From positions 1 through 22,167 of IMG/VR virus record IMGVR_UViG_3300007640_000273: a stretch of DNA of 22,167 nt; one strand, written 5' to 3'. This document shows positions 20,770 through 22,167 of the stretch, one piece after another (the first letter of the stretch is position 1; each line of letters opens with the position of its first letter). Position numbers and translations under genes: made by a program. The notes under the pieces are model-generated. The model saw nothing but the letters and a program-made list of their open reading frames with translations, did no database searches and was not told where the DNA came from. Source of the stretch: a virus.

Positions 20770-21035
20770 ACCAACCTAGGGTAAATCAATCCACTTGTAG
20801 GTCGACCAGAAGGCCCACCACCTCCCCCATCTGTATATGTAATCCAACCAGCTAACGGCTTGGTAACTCCACTTGTATTAACAGCAGCACAAGTAAAGGT
20901 AGACCCCACATTAACTATAGAGATAGAATCAGTGTCCAATACATACTGTTGCACAGGACTACCATCTTCAGTAATCAAAGGAGTAGTAAGCAGTGTACCC
21001 CAAGTAGGGCTTGCACCAATATTGGAAAAGCTCAT
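20766..21035 (-). CDS. Small beta-rich protein, likely structural
   Basis: This 89-residue protein begins MSFSNIGASPTWGTLLTT at the ATG at 21035, 2 nt after the stop of the upstream gene; a TTG 6 nt earlier is less likely. The sequence is beta-rich with a YTDGGGGGPSG loop and a short RPTSGLIYPRLV end. Codon use matches the 291-residue gene upstream (A- and T-ending), and differs from the capsid and tail tube genes, so the two probably came as a pair. A decoration or fibre-like component is possible; no family recognised. Confidence 0.55.
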   Translation of the reverse strand: MSFSNIGASPTWGTLLTTPLITEDGSPVQQYVLDTDSISIVNVGSTFTCAAVNTSGVTKPLAGWITYTDGGGGGPSGRPTSGLIYPRLV

Positions 21036-21037
21036 AA

Positions 21038-21913
21038 TCAAACAGGAATAAGAACAGCACTACCAAGATAACCCAAAGACATATACTGCTCCCCAGTCTC
21101 AGCCGCCCTGAACTCTCCCCATCTTGCAGTAGTACTTCTTGCAGCATATAATTTATCGCTAGCTGGATACCACAACCCTTGGCCAATACCATCATACCCA
21201 GGCTTACTAGCAGCACCACTAATAGTACTCACACTCAAATACATTGGGCCAATAAGAGCTCCACTGCCACCTGTCATGGTGGGATCTGTATCATATAGCC
21301 CTACACCACCCGTCCAGTAATCCATATAGTTATCATACGCAAACCCAATGTTCCTTACACTAAAACACCACCTATTACTCTTGTCCTTAAATACAACAAA
21401 TGTATTCTCATCACTAATGCCAGCACCATGCTTAATAGCAACACATAAAAACTCCTCACCATTAACATCATTATATATAACAATAGCCTGATTATCATAA
21501 CCCGCATCCCCAGTACCAGATATAGCTGAATAATGACCAGGTTGTTGATTATACGTCCCATAACCATTATTACTCGTGTCATCCCCATACTCATCCGTAA
21601 CCGCAGCAGTTAAACTTGTCTGCGTTCCATAAAACATTAGATGTGGATATGTAGGACCTAATGCATTTAACCCAATACTTGTATCAGGAAACTCATAAAC
21701 AAATCCATTCGTAGTTCCACTGTTCGTACTGCTAGCAGGATCCCTTTCCTTTACAGGTAACATCCCATTTGTAGTAATACTCGCATTACTACTGATAGCA
21801 GTGATCCATGCATCAATCTCAGTTACAATACTACCCATTAAACCAGCACTCGTCTGGTCATCCCATGGATACGTCGCATTGTCCCATACACCATACTTCG
21901 CAGTAATACCCAT
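21038..21913 (-). CDS. Hypothetical virion-type protein (291 aa), AT-rich
   Basis: This 291-residue protein is rich in Gly, Thr, Asn, Tyr and Asp and starts MGITAKYGVWDNATYPWDDQ, like a protein meant for the virion surface. A Tyr/Gly/Asn-rich stretch (DEYGDDTSNNGYGTYNQQPG) precedes a domain with VIYNDVNGEEFLCVAIKHG and FKDKSNRWCFSVRNIGFAYD, suggesting beta structure. There is no catalytic motif I can name. ATG follows CAGGG by 5 nt. Its base composition and codon use are distinctly more A/T-rich than the main structural genes, which may mean recent transfer. It is followed 2 nt later by the 89-residue gene, so the two form a unit. Confidence 0.6.
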   Translation of the reverse strand: MGITAKYGVWDNATYPWDDQTSAGLMGSIVTEIDAWITAISSNASITTNGMLPVKERDPASSTNSGTTNGFVYEFPDTSIGLNALGPTYPHLMFYGTQTSLTAAVTDEYGDDTSNNGYGTYNQQPGHYSAISGTGDAGYDNQAIVIYNDVNGEEFLCVAIKHGAGISDENTFVVFKDKSNRWCFSVRNIGFAYDNYMDYWTGGVGLYDTDPTMTGGSGALIGPMYLSVSTISGAASKPGYDGIGQGLWYPASDKLYAARSTTARWGEFRAAETGEQYMSLGYLGSAVLIPV

Positions 21914-21964
21914 AGAACCCTGATTACTTCGATTGGTCTGTGTAGGATGCCAAAAGTCTGTTTC

Positions 21965-21986
21965 AAAAAAATTTCAAAATTTTTTT
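21965..21986 (-). other. A/T-only palindrome upstream of the 291-aa gene
   Basis: Nine A/T pairs (21965-21973 with 21978-21986) around a 4-nt loop, followed by more T, lie between the zinc-finger gene and the 291-residue gene. It could be a weak terminator or a bent promoter-proximal element; stability would be low. Confidence 0.3.
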
Positions 21987-22004
21987 ATTTCGGGAAAAGC
22001 TGTT

Positions 22005-22166
22005 TCAGAACTTTTTTGCAGATTTTCTGCGGCACTGATCAGAGCAGTACTTCACCTTGCCCTCTGACTCGAAAGAGGATTTACACCATACACATTCCAG
22101 CTTATGCGGCTGCTTGTTAATATAATAACGCTCCCGCGCCGCTTCTTTGCCCGCTAGCCTGGCTTT
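22005..22166 (-). CDS. Partial small zinc-finger protein
   Basis: The last 53 residues of a protein whose start lies beyond the right edge. It has a basic helix (KARLAGKEAARERYYINK) followed by a zinc finger with CVWC and YCSDQC pairs and ends RRKSAKKF. The C-x2-C ... YC-x3-C pattern occurs in small phage and HNH-associated zinc fingers, so a DNA-binding or nuclease-related role is possible. It ends in TGA at 22007-22005. Confidence 0.6.
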   Translation of the reverse strand, partial: KARLAGKEAARERYYINKQPHKLECVWCKSSFESEGKVKYCSDQCRRKSAKKF

Positions 22167-22167
22167 C

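Overview
The window is a piece of a tailed double-stranded DNA phage genome, almost wholly virion structural genes, and most probably a long-tailed, non-contractile (siphovirus) type: one tail tube gene, a 1524-residue tape measure, a lambda G/GT-like frameshift pair, and no sheath gene. A marine cyanobacterial host is likely but not proven. The pointers are the tail-fibre repeats (SYTSxNITVDSxGRIT type), the C-terminal beta domain of the fibre (WVTVY...ARTSD...DPxPGSGV), and GxGY-type beta modules. I recall all of these from cyanophage structural proteins. No integrase, repressor, terminase, portal, protease, tRNA or host metabolic gene lies inside the window.

Nearly everything is on the minus strand, so the region is read from high to low coordinates. 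From the right edge: a cut-off small zinc-finger gene (22166-22005); two compositionally distinct structural-type genes (21913-20766); a neck block with a putative adaptor (20470-20066), a tiny zinc-ribbon gene (19863-19684), a putative head-closure protein (19625-19116) and an HK97 gp10-like protein (19116-18541). Next comes the tail assembly chaperone pair joined by a canonical -1 slippery site (18509-17332), a putative tail terminator (16808-16374), the major tail tube gene (16295-15702) with an in-frame 82-codon extension behind an amber codon, and the tape measure (15348-10774). Tail-tip proteins follow (10755-7701), then a row of small virion-type genes (7626-6059), a 55-cysteine protein (6044-4533), a tail fibre (4491-2794), a zinc-ribbon protein and a second Cys-rich protein (2763-1887). 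Scaffold (1824-1105) and major capsid protein (922-29) close the window. Scaffold and capsid thus lie downstream of the tail module, not upstream as in lambda or HK97.

Three genes run on the plus strand inside this operon: an HNH endonuclease (16926-17348) and two small unknown genes (19900-20142, 20566-20769). Each overlaps, tail to tail, the 3' end of the minus-strand gene to its right. One has a recognisable sigma70-like promoter and a strong ribosome binding site, so they look like independently transcribed insertions.

Expression control is visible at the points where protein amounts must change sharply. Rho-independent terminators follow scaffold (before capsid) and follow the tail tube (before tape measure), there is a -1 frameshift in the chaperone, and there is a possible amber readthrough in the tail tube with a stem-loop 6 nt after the stop. 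Scaffold, capsid and tail tube also use more C/G-ending codons than their neighbours, as expected for abundant products. The strongest candidates for something new are the amber-separated tail tube extension and the 37-residue tandem repeat array between duplicated modules in the tape measure.
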